From the NCBI GenBank assembly GCA_034620365.1, contig JAQGEQ010000289.1, forward strand, positions 248,001 to 312,000: a stretch of 64,000 bases of DNA, given 5' to 3'. How positions within the stretch are numbered: position 1 is the stretch's first letter; every line of letters starts with the position of its first letter. Shown here in pieces: positions 12,201-25,300 of the stretch. This stretch comes from Pegea sp. RAD2-039 (Eukaryota; Chordata; Thaliacea; Salpida; Salpidae). Both the position numbers and the translations under genes were made by a program. The notes below the pieces were generated by a model, which saw only the letters and a list, made by a program, of their open reading frames with translations, ran no database searches and was not told where the DNA came from.

Positions 12201-15200
12201 TAGTTTAGTAAACGATCTTTTAAAACTAAACTGTTTTTTAATCTGACTTTCAAATACTTTTCAAATTTTAACTTACTTGAACAAATTCAATTTGATAATT
12301 ATCAAGATTTTCAGATAACTTGAACTTTACTCTACAAAATCCTTCTTCAGTTGAATCAATTCCAGTGACGTCAACAATATTGGGAAATCCCCCTTTAGTT
12401 TGAAATATTTCTTCAAGTTGAATTGGTTTTGACCAATATTTTGGTGTATATTGCACCTAAAAATTAGATTTAAAAGTGAAAAAGTTGATAAATCTTCACT
12501 TATACAACTTCTTACTTTAACTGTGTAGTTAGTTTGAGGTTCCAACTCCTCTATTTTGACTATCGCTTTTTTAGATTGAAGATTTGAAACAAGTTGATTT
12601 TGATTATCATAAACAGTTAAATTAAATTGTGTTAATGAAAATGTAAAGTCGTTCAATTGAAGTAATATTTGATTTTCTTTACAAATCTTTCTATTTACTT
12701 GAGATTGTTCAAGTGAAGCAGCTATTGAATAAATAATTAATTAATTTATCAACAAAAATATTTTATTAGTAAAAAAAACTCACCAATAAAACAACATTGA
12801 AACTCAGAAGAAAAATCTTTGAGTAAAATATAAATGATAAAAATTTGAGAGGAATTTTTCAACTAACTTACTTTGAAAACTTCCTTTTTTCAATTCACAA
12901 ACTTTCTTCGAATTTTCATTATTTTTTTCGATTAAAACTTTGAAACTTTTTGGTTTTAGCTTTTCTGCATCTGAAAGAAAAATTGAAATTAAATCTTTTT
13001 CAAGAGATTTAGATAAACAACAGATCAGTTGTTTGGATTTTTACAATTTTTGTGGAAATTTGACAAACCTGAATTAAGATAAAATGTTTTATTTTTTTCA
13101 ACAGATCCAATTCTATTTCTTACTTTGGCAACACAGATAATCGCTAATTTTGGTGGAAAAGAAATTGGATTAATAATTGAGATCAAACTTGTTGCTGTCA
13201 TCAGCTTCTCATCATTTGTATTTCGGATGATGAAGACTTTATCATTCTTTTCTAACAACTGATTGTTAATCTTCCAAGATATTGATGGAAGAGGACGACC
13301 TTTTGCAGAACATGAAATATTCTTCGATTCCAAAACTTTAACTTCTTCAAGAGTTTTGGTTTCGATTTTAGATAGAAAAGAAATAACTAAAAAAATATCA
13401 ACAAAATTGATTCCACTTCAAGATAGTTTATAGAAATTAATAAAATTTTATCAATAAAACAAATAATTTTGAAGAAGATTTACTCCAAGAACTTTTGATG
13501 AAGATTATGTTGGATGTTTGATTTATTTTAATCTTTTAAATTGATAATGAGCAGTTTGACTTTTACAAATGAACGAACAAATTTGAAGTGATAATTTAGA
13601 TTTATAGTTTTGATAATGAAATTTTGAATTTCTTTAAATATTAAGTTTATAAATTTATTTTATATCTAAAAAAGTAAATTTGCAATTTGAAAAGAAAAAG
13701 TTTTTCAAATTTCTGAATTTACTTCAAATATAAGATTCAGATTTTATAAAATCCTCGTTTTTCAAGAAGTAAAAACTTTAATCAAACCTTTTACATTTGC
13801 AGATAAATTTTTGATGATCTCTAAGCTCCCTGATGTCATTTGTTGATAGAAGATGCAATTATATCTTCTTTCTTCTTCAATGGAAGGATTCACAAAATGA
13901 AGAATTGAAACTTTGTAGTTTGTTTTATTTTTATATTGTTGATAAATTTGTTGTTCTTTGTCAGTTGTTATAGTTTTCCCATTTCTGTCAAAAATACAGA
14001 AAATTAAAATGATATTTGATACTTTTTAAATATTTGGATAAAAATTTGAAATAGAAAAACCTTTTCCATTCTACTCTATAGGAATTGTTTCCGTAAATCC
14101 TACAAATGATGCTTTTGGATTTATCTGTAATATTTATGGATGATCTTGAAATAACTCCACTTGCAGATTCTGATAAAGATTTGAAACATTAAAATTTGAA
14201 AATGAAACTTTTTAAGTAAACTGTTTATTTCGAAATTATATTTTAATTAACTTTCTTATTTAGGCTAACTTACTATTTTCACAAATAAACTTGTTTTTCT
14301 TTAAGCATTTTTCATCGAACCAATATCCAAAAAACTTTGAGCTTAACGCGATATTAACACATTTTTCATTTGATTCATTTGGTTCACCCTTGTAGTTAGG
14401 GTTTATATTTTCTTCTTTTATCCAATCAGTCTTCGTGTTCCAATGTTTATAGGAAACCTTTTCTCCATCAGACCATTTCCAGATGCTATTATTATCATTT
14501 TCTTGATGTAATCCGATCCAAAATCCAGATAACCATTCTTTCTTATTATTAGAAAGGTGGTTAAATTTATACTCAACAATTTGTTGATTGATGAAAGTTT
14601 GAGTTTCGTTAGTTTTAACATGAGCGAGGAATCCATCAAATTTGTTGCAAGTTTTGTTTGCTTCACTAATGTTACAACTTTTATTATAAAAAGTGTAAAA
14701 ATTATTTCCGAATGAAGCAACTTTGATGGTTGTTGGTTTCTCAGTTGTAACTAAAATATAATTTATTTTGTTAAAAGTTTTGAAAACTGTTGAATTTCTT
14801 GATAATTACGATTAAAATGATCAGTTAGTACTAATGTAAAGAACAAACTAATGTTTTGATGAGTTACTTTTGTCAATATTGCTAAAAGTAGAAATAGTAA
14901 AAAGTTTTTAGAATTTATATCCAATGATTCAAATGTAATGATCAAATAAATACATTGACCAGGTTTATATAGTTTAGCCATATAATGTAAGTTAAAATCG
15001 GTTTAATTAAGTTTAGATGTATACTTCAACTTTGTATTTATTAATAAAACATCAGACATTTGAAGATTTCGAAATTAAAAGATTTTCTGATATTTTGTAG
15101 TTTATAAATTTACAGACAAAAAAGAAAATTATTCTGAGAAATAGTTTTTACATCGAATTTTTATAAAACAAATAATTAAAATACGGAAACTTGCAGTTGT

Positions 15201-15369
15201 TAATACTTAGCAAAGTGTTTTTAGGCTTCAAACGATTACAAGTTTGGCGCAAATTTGTTTATTACTTACAACAAATAAAAAGTTGATCAAATATAATTTG
15301 TCACTTACCACTAAATGAAGTTAGAATAAAGTAAATGAAGAGAAGAAGAAACATTTCCTTTTCTTCCAT
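6254..15369 (-). CDS. Receptor-type protein tyrosine phosphatase (CTLD-Ig-FN3 ectodomain)
   Basis: A 27-exon model encodes about 1,270 residues. The start at 15369 opens a signal peptide ([19 protein letters not shown]). One exon (14750-14274) then carries a C-type lectin domain with FWIGLHQ, WKWSDG, EPN and FICE motifs. Next come two Ig-like domains (14169-13788; 13386-13069, with CSAKGRP and W), an FN3-like region (12970-11999), a transmembrane helix (11927-11843) and two phosphatase domains. D1 (11051-8153) has the NRY motif, WPDHGVP loop and [10 protein letters not shown] signature, so it should be active. D2 (8099-6254) keeps the fold but its loop reads QCYDGSSYG, lacking the catalytic arginine. 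The last exon ends [12 protein letters not shown] and a stop at 6256-6254. The protein should sit in the plasma membrane, bind a ligand outside and dephosphorylate phosphotyrosine inside. The lectin-plus-Ig ectodomain does not match any vertebrate RPTP I know. Confidence 0.88.
7597..7645 (+). repeat. Short dispersed repeat, copy A
   Basis: This intronic segment (GAAGGGTGCCTGAAAAGAG, then ACATATTCTCACAAAT) matches a segment at 38931-38985. In the second copy GGTGC and GCACC can pair as a short hairpin stem; here the stem is damaged. The family is unknown. Confidence 0.5.
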
Positions 15370-15663
15370 TTTCACAAAGAACTTTGAAGGTGTCTTTGAC
15401 TCATAAGATTACTTTATTTTCAAACTATTTTATTATTTGAAAGATGTTGATGATTTGTACAAAAAATTATAAAATCCTGAAACAAATATCTAAAAGTGAA
15501 GAAGTGAACTAAATAAGAATATTTAGAAAATTTACAAAACTTAATGAATATTGGAACCTGACTTGTTTGCTTTGAAGTAATCATCTAATTCTCAACAAAT
15601 ATTTTCTTAATAATTTATCTAATTAATTTACAAATTTTTTAATATCAAAATTATAAACAAATT
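15370..15663. other. Upstream region of the receptor phosphatase
   Basis: AT-rich sequence 5' of the minus-strand phosphatase gene; its promoter should lie here, but I see no clear TATA box or other element. Confidence 0.3.
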
Positions 15664-15850
15664 TGCAAAACTCCGAATTTAAAGCCGGAGTTGGAAGTTC
15701 GTCGTTGTACTCAGTGTCTTTCTGGAAGCTCCTGTGACATCAGTTGGGTGTAGCTGCATCAGTTCTTCTGTTCCGCTGCATTTCCTTGTTGGCGTGGAGA
15801 GTAGATACCAGCTACATGGGCAACAACTGCATCTCCATAACTTCTTCTTT
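15664..15850 (+). repeat. Interspersed repeat family R1, copy 1
   Basis: The block from 'aactccgaatttaaagccgg' through 'ggtgtagctgcatcagt' and 'gctgcatttccttgttggc' recurs at 43568-43760 in the same orientation and at 37185-37375 inverted. Read on the minus strand all copies can encode LHPTxVTGASRKTLSTT, but each frame is short and open only locally. This is a dispersed, probably non-autonomous mobile element of unknown class. In this copy the site that is TGACGTCA in copy 3 reads TGACATCA. Confidence 0.75.
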
Positions 15851-17883
15851 GTCTTACAGCATTGCAAACAATAAATAAACAAATTTAATCAACTCTTTAT
15901 ATAAAAGGTTTCCATCTGATTATTTATTAAAAGATTAAATAAGCTTTTTATTTATTGAATTTTTGTTCCTTAAATGATTTTCCTTTTTTAAATTTTAAGA
16001 AAAGTTTTCTTTAAAATATCTTATTTTATTTATGAGAAGAATTGAAAGTTGAAAAGTTTACTTTCTACTTGAACCCGGAAACAATTTTATTTATCTGTTT
16101 GTTTAGCTAATAAAAAGTTTCAATCATTTGATGAATAATTTTCAGAAACTTGAAATAAACCTGAATGTTTATAAATAACTATCAAGAGTTTTATGGTCTT
16201 GAATTATTTTATTCTGAATTGATATTACTTTGTTAAACAACCAAAATAATTTATTCTTTTCAAGAAAGTATTGTTTCACGATCGACATAAATTAATTTGA
16301 ATTATTTATTTAATTATTGTGTAATTAGCAGTAAAATGACAAATTATTATCATGATGAATAACAGCGAAGTATTTTGCTGTTGATGTAAATGACTTAAAT
16401 GTCTTTCTTATATAGGTGGTTGTCGTCCGGTAATAGGCTATGTTGTAGGTAACGCGTATCTTTAGTATTTTTATCGTTGTTGTTAGTCGCCTTAATAATT
16501 TGAATAAGGTTCTACATACAGAGTCATTAACATTATACATTGTTACAGTACTAATTTGTTATATTGGTTAAATTTAAGAAATTGATTAGTTCAATTAATT
16601 CAAGTCTTGATTAAATAAAAAGTATTAATTTTAGATATATTTAAAACTAACTGTGAACTTGACAAAGTTTTAAAAGATTTGTGCTATGAATAACTTGAAT
16701 GAATGTCTGCAGTAGATAGTGATGATAAATAAGAATTAAGAAGTTAATAAATAAATTAAAATTTCTACTAAGAAGTTAAAATATTTTTAAAAGTTTTCAA
16801 TGTTGAAACTAAAATATTGTCTGCTCTGTGTAACCATCATAACAAATATTTGCTTTTATCAAACAAATTGGTAAAAATCTATTGAATTATACAAAAGAGC
16901 TTTAGAAGGAGAGTTATCTTTGTCCAATTAAATTATTTGTGTAATTAAACGTAAATAAAAATCAAATTTGTTTTTGTAAAAAGTTTAATTTCTTTTAATA
17001 TTATAATTTTAACTCATATGAATACCTTATAATATTCTGACGTGTTATAAAACAGAATTGGAGAAATGTCCGATAAACGTTTAATTATAATTAACTGAAT
17101 TTATCTATTTTTAAAACTGTTAAATAAGTTTATTGGAACATTGTATAATAAACATTGTTTTATTTCATTCATCACAGCTGTTTAAATTAATATTTTAAAA
17201 TGATTTACTTGTTGTACATACTCTGTATTTCTAAAAGGCACTTTTTAAAGTCTGTATTTTTGAATTTATTTTTAAAATATTTGAACAAGATATTCTATAA
17301 TTATCATTCTATCGTATTTTTTTAATTATCTTTGAACTAAACTAATAAGAGATACTTTTTAAATTATAGGCTTCCATCACTAATTTAACTTTTATAATTA
17401 CAATTATTAAATTAACTTTTGAAATCCTTTTTTTTTATTAATTATTTTATTTTAAAATTAGTCCATTTTGTTTTTCTTATTTTAAGCCGTTGCTATAGTG
17501 CCGAAATCAAGCTTGATACAAGTTCAGCTTTTAGTAAAAGTATTTTATTGAAATGATTTAATATTTCTTACTTGGGTTTTCAAATATCCCTTTATCTATT
17601 TTTTGGAATTTTAAATAAAAACAGTAATAGCTAATGAATTGAAAAATTGTTTTTACATTTTACAATATAAACCTTTAGATATTTATGTTTCAGATAATTT
17701 ATCATTTCTTCGTAAATACATTCATTAGCTTCGAATAATTGTTTTAAATTGTGTTTTACAAGAAATCTTTTATTTCAAGTAAAAATTTGATTAATTCTGT
17801 TATACTAAGATAATTATAATCATTAATTTATAAATAGAACATAATTACAGATGATCAATTTTTAGTGGAGATAAAAGCTTACA
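15851..17883. other. Intergenic AT-rich stretch
   Basis: No gene is supported. A short frame at 16325-16540 (minus) contains no recognisable domain. The first FBXO36 exon begins at 17884 and its promoter should lie just upstream, but no distinct element is visible. Confidence 0.4.
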
Positions 17884-19639
17884 ATGAAAAAAAGTTTTTT
17901 ACCTTTTTATCACTCTATTATTTTTGATGAATCTAAGCAAGCTCCTTCACCTTCAAAAGATTATATCAATCTAAAACTGAATTTAAAAGAGGTGATGATA
18001 GTTACAATCACGCATAAAATATAAATATTTAATAATGAGATTGGTGTTCATTTAGGTACTTAGTAATCAGCATTATTGATCAGCATTAAATGTCTATAAC
18101 CATTTTTATCTTTATTTTCTTCAATAATAGTTTACATGATAGTTATAACTCACTACTAATAAACTACTTCTGAAGCACATCTAGTAAGATAGTACTTAGC
18201 CTAGGTGAGTCATCATTATTATTATGGATTCTTATATTTGATGAAATATGGAATCACTAGATAATGTTACCATGAATATAAAAATATATTTTTTGTTATT
18301 TTTAGTCAAACTTTTGAATTATTATAAAATGTTGATAAAGTTACAATTCTGTTGGTTAATTTTTTTTATAACTTTTTAGGTACATTGGACATGTTGGAAG
18401 ATAGACCCTCAGTGTTTAAGGAATGGAATTAAACTTCGTCCAAACTGCGTCAAAGTTGATCAAGCAGATTTCTTAGAAGATTATGAACTAAAAAGTAATC
18501 ATTTCTGATAGTTTTAAAGATTTATATTTCCTATAATTTCAAATTACTACTTTTAAATTTGCAGAAAATTTAAGAAATAAACATTTTTTATAAACTACTT
18601 TTTAGTCATCTAATATCTGGTTGAAAATTTATTTAGATCTATTCTACAGATAATGTGCTCAGAGTGTTTGGAAAAAACGTTTTAATCCATGTCACAGAGC
18701 TTTGTAGAGGTAACTACAACTACTTTTGCAAGATACCTGACAAGCTACAAATGCTAATTATTGATAATTTGGAGTTGGAAGATATCTTAAACTTAGCCCA
18801 AGCAAGTAAACACTTTCACAAGGTAGTTTGTGTTTTCTATCTTTCAATTTCTAATTTATTGATTTCAAATTTACAATTTAAATCAAAAATTAGATCAAGT
18901 TTTACTTAATATTTTTCTATAATTTATTAATAATTTACTTTTGGTAATAAATTTTCAAACTAATCAACCCTTTTTACAAGAATATGTTAAAAAATTTGTT
19001 GATATTTCATAGTAAGGATTTAATATTCTGAAAGAAATTATTATTAACTCTTTGCTTTCTACAGTTTCTTTCAGAGAAATTATTTTGGTTTAGATAATTT
19101 ATATCATGTAAAAAAGACAAATATAAAATAACAATTAATTGATAGTATCAGGAAAGCTGGTTTAAACCCCATGAACTTAATAGCAGTTCCTTGTGGCTGT
19201 AACTCTTCTGATTGTCACAATTGTGTCTTGATAACTTAGAACAATAATATAATCATTATAATAGAATAATAGAATAATATAACTTAGTTTTATGAGGGGC
19301 TGGCTTAACCATACTCCGTATAGAAACAAAATTTGCAATAGAACAAATGAATTTTCAATTTCACTAAAGTAGTAGTTGATAATGAGGTAAATTTTCAGTT
19401 GTGTAACTCTGAACAAGTGTGGGAAAGAATTTCTAGGATTCGGATTGATAACATCACGGATGATATGAACAAATTTGCCAGTTCTGTTGGATGGAAAAAA
19501 GTATGTTTGAAAATATCTTCAAGTTCTTCTACAGCTAATTATATTTATTTAAAAGGTTTTTTTCACTAATAAATTACAGCTTCGAGCCCAAATACGTCGA
19601 CATCAAAAAGATAACCGACTAGAAGAAGGGGATTATTAA
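17884..19639 (+). CDS. FBXO36: F-box only protein 36 (FBXO36) orthologue
   Basis: Five exons (17884-17991, 18380-18494, 18650-18822, 19399-19500, 19556-19639) join in frame to 193 residues; the human protein is close to 190. The N-terminal motif PSPSKDY, the following W-K-I segment, and the F-box (KIPDKLQMLIIDNLELEDIL, then ASKHFHK) match FBXO36 in order. So do the VWERI and C-terminal FFTNKLQLRAQIRRHQK segments. F-box proteins recruit substrates to SCF ubiquitin ligases through Skp1; the substrate of FBXO36 is not evident from sequence. There is no repeat domain for substrate binding, as is usual for this family. Donor GTGATG of exon 1 is weak, but the reading frame across it is good. Confidence 0.9.
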
Positions 19640-19698
19640 ATGTTTTTTTTTGAATTTATTTTTACTGTCGCTGCTTTGATCTTAAATGCTGAAATACA

Positions 19699-19704
19699 AA
19701 TAAA
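19699..19704 (+). terminator. Poly(A) signal for FBXO36
   Basis: AATAAA lies 60 nt after the FBXO36 stop codon. It is the first such hexamer downstream. Confidence 0.5.
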
Positions 19705-22336
19705 TATTCGAAATTTGTGTTTAAGATTATATTTATATTTGGACAGATTGTACCAAATTGTTTTGGTAATATTTTGTAAGTTTGTTTTGAGAGCAAATTA
19801 TCGAAAGAAATAATTTCCAAACTTGTTTTAGTGACTAGTCAGAAGATTTACACAACTTTTGTATGATGAAGAATTACTTGAATGGTCTGATGTAATTAGC
19901 TTTAATCAATTGTGTTTAAAAATAGAATAAAAGTATTCAGAAATACGAAAGTATGAATTTATTTCCTTTAACAAAATATCAGTGATGCAAATTGAGTCTT
20001 TGAATGTCAATCACTTTTCTAATTAACTTGTACGAGTTTCTATTAGTTAATCTATTTAATTTTCTTTTATCATTTGACTCCAAAAATTTGAGTTTGTAGA
20101 TAGATAGTAAGAGGTCAGGACACAGTTTGAGTTGAAATAGGCGCTTTGCAGAGGAAAAACAAAACATAAACTTTACAAGATACAAATCAACTCAAAGATA
20201 TAATTAGATAGTAAAATATTTCCATTGTTACAGTAGACTGGCTCACAATCATATTGTTAGAAGAAGATGTAGCTAATAATGTTGAATTAATCTTCCAGAA
20301 TCTGTAAGCTTCCAAATTAATACTAGTCTCTGATATATGCTAAATGAAAAACTTTTAAAATATTCAGACAACGATCTACATTTAAACTATTAGTGGATCC
20401 TAAATAACAATCTAAATTGTTGATTATCGGATCTTATCTTCTATCTGATTAATCTATTAAGCATAGCTGTAATTATAGATTATACAGACCGTGTGGTGAA
20501 CTCGGAACAATAGAGAAATAAAAGTAAGGCCACTGCTCAACAAAACTAGTGTTGAAAGAAAAAATAGAATGCTTCAAAGGCAAGTTTTTGTAAAGTATTA
20601 TAAAGTTAGGAGTACAATAAGATACAAAAAAAAGTAAAGAAAATGATGAAAATTGCGAATTAACATAATTTAAAAAGAGATAAATGAGTTTGGTGCAGTG
20701 ATGGGATCGGGAAGAAAAACTAAACTGTGGTTACTCTATTAAAAAACTATTAGTTCATTGGTTGTTATCAAGTTTATTATTTAGGTTAATCTTAAACGAT
20801 GACCCAATGAAGACTTACTCGGAAGATTGCGATATTTAAGTGCTTCATGTATATTTTAAAAGTCGAAATAAATCTTAAATATTATCTTAAATATTGCCGA
20901 GCAAGTATCTAAAATGAAAATACTGTTTTGGAATTAAGAAATGTTTTGATATTGTTTTTCGAATGTGAGGTTATCAACAGAGTTCTTGAGTGAAACTTTT
21001 TTAATAATTTTCAGACTACAAACAACTCAAAAATCTTCACCAAGTCAACTTTTGTCAAAAGATATTACGTGTGTGAGCCAAAGTACAAATCAATCAATTA
21101 ATATAATGCAAGAAATAGTGACATCACTTGATGTGAAGCAAAAACTTAAAAAAATCGAAATTTTTAGTTAAAAAACTAGTTTCTGTCCACAGTACAGATT
21201 TAGATTTTTACAGTCACCTATAAATGGACTTCTATCAAATTTGTAAACTCTTTTCTACTACTACTTTCACATCTTACTTGGTCATCCTTTACCTAGCTCA
21301 GTGAATCGGAAAAGGTTAATTTGGCAATATGCTTAAAAATGTTTGAGATTTTATTTTTGTTAGGCGATTTACTTAATGAAGAATTTTAAAATAGCTCACA
21401 ATTTCAATCGTAATAAAATCATTTGTTCTCGAATATTTTTCCACGCTCTCTTCTCAGAATATTTAAAAAGTAATTTTTATTTGAACTTGACTTAATTTAT
21501 GATATATAGTTAAAAGAACTTTCAATGTTCCACTTTATCTAAGCTGTTTAAAAAAATCATCAAAATGGTTTATTTTTTTATTACTATATATTTGATTTTG
21601 ATTACTTATATAGATTAATTATTAAATAAAATGTATATCGATAATTATAAGTTAGAAATGTTAATTGAGGGTCAACCTTTTATCTTTAGTTTATGTAGAA
21701 TTTAATAAAAAAGTTTTTTTTTGATGACGAAGCTATTTGAAGTTCATTGAAAATATGAATTCTTTATAGAAAGCTCTAAGTAAATATTTTACAACTTTAA
21801 CTTTAAAATTTGTATAATTGATTTTTAGATATCAATGAAATATTTAAAAATATAATTGAAAACATTATTCTAATATATTACATAAAGCTCAACAAATTAT
21901 AGCAACTCAATGCAGAAAATTTAATTCTGTTTTGATAACAAGTTGAGGTTATCGTACATGCAAGAACTTTAGTTTTGTTCTTTTATTATTATTATTAGTT
22001 TTTTTTTTCCTAAAAATCATTATTTGTTTTGATTTGTTTTTTTAATGTTCAACATTAGGAATAATTATTTTTTATTATTAAACTTTTTACAAATTAATTT
22101 ATAATTTATTTTTTTTACTATTAAAGGTGTTTATTAAGTTTGTTTTGGTTGATAATTATATTGTTATAAATAATAAATCTAATTAAAAAAGTTGTAACGT
22201 TTTAATATAATATAAAAAGTGAATATTTAAAGTAACATTTTCTTATATTTTCTATAATTATTATTTCAGAACATTGTTTGAAATCAATTTAATTAATTTC
22301 AATTAATATTGAAATCATAGGTTTGTTGTAAAAAAA
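19705..22336. other. Intergenic stretch between FBXO36 and TPP2
   Basis: Very AT-rich sequence. Frames at 19979-20185 and 20965-21171 show no domain, no flanking splice consensus and no codon bias. Nothing functional can be supported apart from the assumed TPP2 promoter near 22,300. Confidence 0.4.
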
Positions 22337-25300
22337 ATGGAAAACATTGATACAAGCTTCCCTCATATTTATATGACCCCTAAAGTAGAAATTGGTGCAA
22401 TCAATTATCTTCAAAAGTATCCTTCTTGTGATGGAAGAGGAATCAAGATAGCAATCCTTGATACAGGAGTTGATCCTCTTGCTCCAGGTTTACAGGTTTG
22501 TGTTAAAAGTTCCTAATCTTAGAAATATTCTAGTTTGTCAACTTTAGTGGTTGTTGTTTATTTGCAAATAACTTTTTACTATTGTTGTTATTCATTAAAT
22601 TTGTATTTTTTGATTTCTAACTTTTACCTCTCCTACTTTTTTACTTTATTAAGATGACTTTTCATTATTTTTGCAATTATTTTATTCTGTGTTTGCTATA
22701 AGAGCTGCAGAATTCGTCATCTTCAGCCACGTGTCGAATAAATTAAGTTTCTATCATAGCTAGTTTACAAAATGAAGTTAATGTTTGTAAATTATTTATT
22801 ACAAATGGTGGGTGTCACTACTAATAACCAATTTACAATTTAAAATGATAATGAAGACTATTTTTATCATTATTAGGTTACAACAACAGGTGAACCAAAA
22901 ATCTTGGACATTATTGACACTACTGGTAGTGGTGATGTTGATACAAAAACAATCTCACAAGTTAATAGTGATGGTGAATTACAGGGGTTGACTGGCCGTA
23001 TACTCAAAGTTGGTATCAAATGATTGATGAGTTTGTTGAGTGATTCAAATAGTTTATAAATGTTTAAATCTTCAACATTGAGATAAAGAATAATGAAACT
23101 TAAAAGAAAATTTAGAAGTTGTTAAGATTTTGAAAATGTTTTTTGTGTTTGTGAAAATTATTTTGAAAGGTAATACATGAGTTCAAATATAACTTTTACT
23201 AAAATTATATTTATTTATTTCTCAGATAATTTATTAAAGATAATTTAATTATCACCAATAGTTTGATTTTATCTTCTTAAAATATCAGTTTTGTTTAAGA
23301 AACTCTGCAGTGAACTTTTTTCAAGGTTCCGGCAGATTGGAACAATCCAACTGGACTCTATCATCTTGGCAGAAAAAGTCTTTATCAACTATATCCAAAA
23401 GCTCTCAAAGATCGTTTGCAGGTCGACTTGATGTCAAATGTTTTTCTTAAGTTCCTTTAAAAAAGATTTCTTATCAATCATATTTCTTAACTATAGAAGG
23501 AGAAAAGAGAGAAGAAATGGAACACCATTCATAAAAAAACTATCACAGATTGTATGTCAGCTATTTCTGATTTGAATAAGTCAGATTTGAATCAGGTTTG
23601 CTGCTTCATCTTAGATTTAGTTTTTATCAAATAGAATTTAATATTATCAGATTTGTTGTAATTTCATATTTTCTTATTTAGGAAGAAAAACTAATAAAGG
23701 AAGATAAGGAAGCTCAATTGGAAGTTTTAGATAAGTTAGATAAAAGTTGGTGTGATTGTGGCCCTGTTGTTGATTGTGTTGTATTTCATGATGGTGAAAA
23801 TTATCAGTAAGAAAATTTATACTTAAGATGCCTAGAATCTCTAAAATTCTGATTTCCATAGAGCTTGTGTTGATACTAGTCTTGTAGGCGATCTTGAGTC
23901 TTGTAAGTTGATGCAAAGCTATAAAGAGAAGTTACAAGTCAGCACTTTTAGTGGTGATGACCTCCTGAACTTCTCTGTCAATATTTATGATGATGGGAAT
24001 GTTTTAAGCATCGTGACAAATGGAGGTTTGTGATTGGCTGTTTGAAAACATGCAAATATCAAAGTGTTACTAGGATCACATGGGACACATGTGGCTGCTA
24101 TCACTGCTGCTCACTTCCCTGATAATCCCAAGTTAAATGGGGTCGCTCCAGGAGCTCAGATCATTGCTATAAAGATTGGAGATAGTCGCTTGTCTACTAT
24201 GGAGACTGGGAGTGCTTTAGCTCGAGCTGTAAGTAGAATTTGCTGCTGAAACACTTCAATCTCACCAAGTCTTTAATAGATGTCTGAAGTGGTGAAACAT
24301 GGATGTCATCTAGCTAATCTTAGCTACGGAGAAGCTAGTCATTGGCCAAACCAAGGGTAACTTTTATTAACAACAATTTGGTCGATTTGTAAATTGGCTT
24401 CAAATTCACTTTTTTGTTTCAGAAAAGTTTTGAAAGAAATTGAAGAAGCCGTCACAAAAAATAACTTGATATTTGTCTCAAGTGCCGGTAACAGCGGCCC
24501 TTGCCTAACCACTCTTGGTGCCCCAGGAGGGACCAGTCCACATGTTATTGGTTTGTTGTTGTCATTTTGTTAAAACCATTTTCTGATTTGAACTTTAAGG
24601 TGTTGGGGCCTGGGTATCACCTGAGATGATGACCGCTGAGTACTCTTTAATGGACAAAATACCTTCAAACCAGTACACATGGTCTTCAAGAGGTCCATGG
24701 TCAGTTCCACATGAATGAACATCGACATATTCTCAACTTTCACAATTGCAGTGTGGATGGTTCTATAGGTGTAACAATCTCAGCACCAGGTGGCGCTATC
24801 ACATCTGTTCCTAATTGGACGCTACACGGTAGTCAATTGATGAATGGAACATCAATGGCGTCACCAAACGCATGCGGAGGACTCGCTCTTGTTCTTTCAG
24901 GTATCTAAGCACGTGACTAATGACGTGTTTGACCTGTTTGTTTGTTAGGGTTGAAATTTCATGAGCTGACTTGGACTCCATCTGCTGTTAAGAAGGCGCT
25001 CGTCACCACTGCAGCTTTTCAAAAGAATATTGAAACATTTGCGCAAGGAGCTGGTCTTCTACAGGTACTAGTCACGTGATGGAAGCTTCTCAAGTTTAAT
25101 TGGTCGGTTTTAGGTGGTGGAGTGTTTGGAATTCTTGAAAAAATATTCGAATCGAATTGATTCAAAGATTCATTTCAAGATCACAACAAATAATAAGACA
25201 CATGGTGAGTATCAGACTGAATTGAGAAGTATTTCCTTATTTGGTATTTCAGGGATCTATTTCCGTTCGTTACACGAATGTGAGAAACCGAAGTCAGTAG

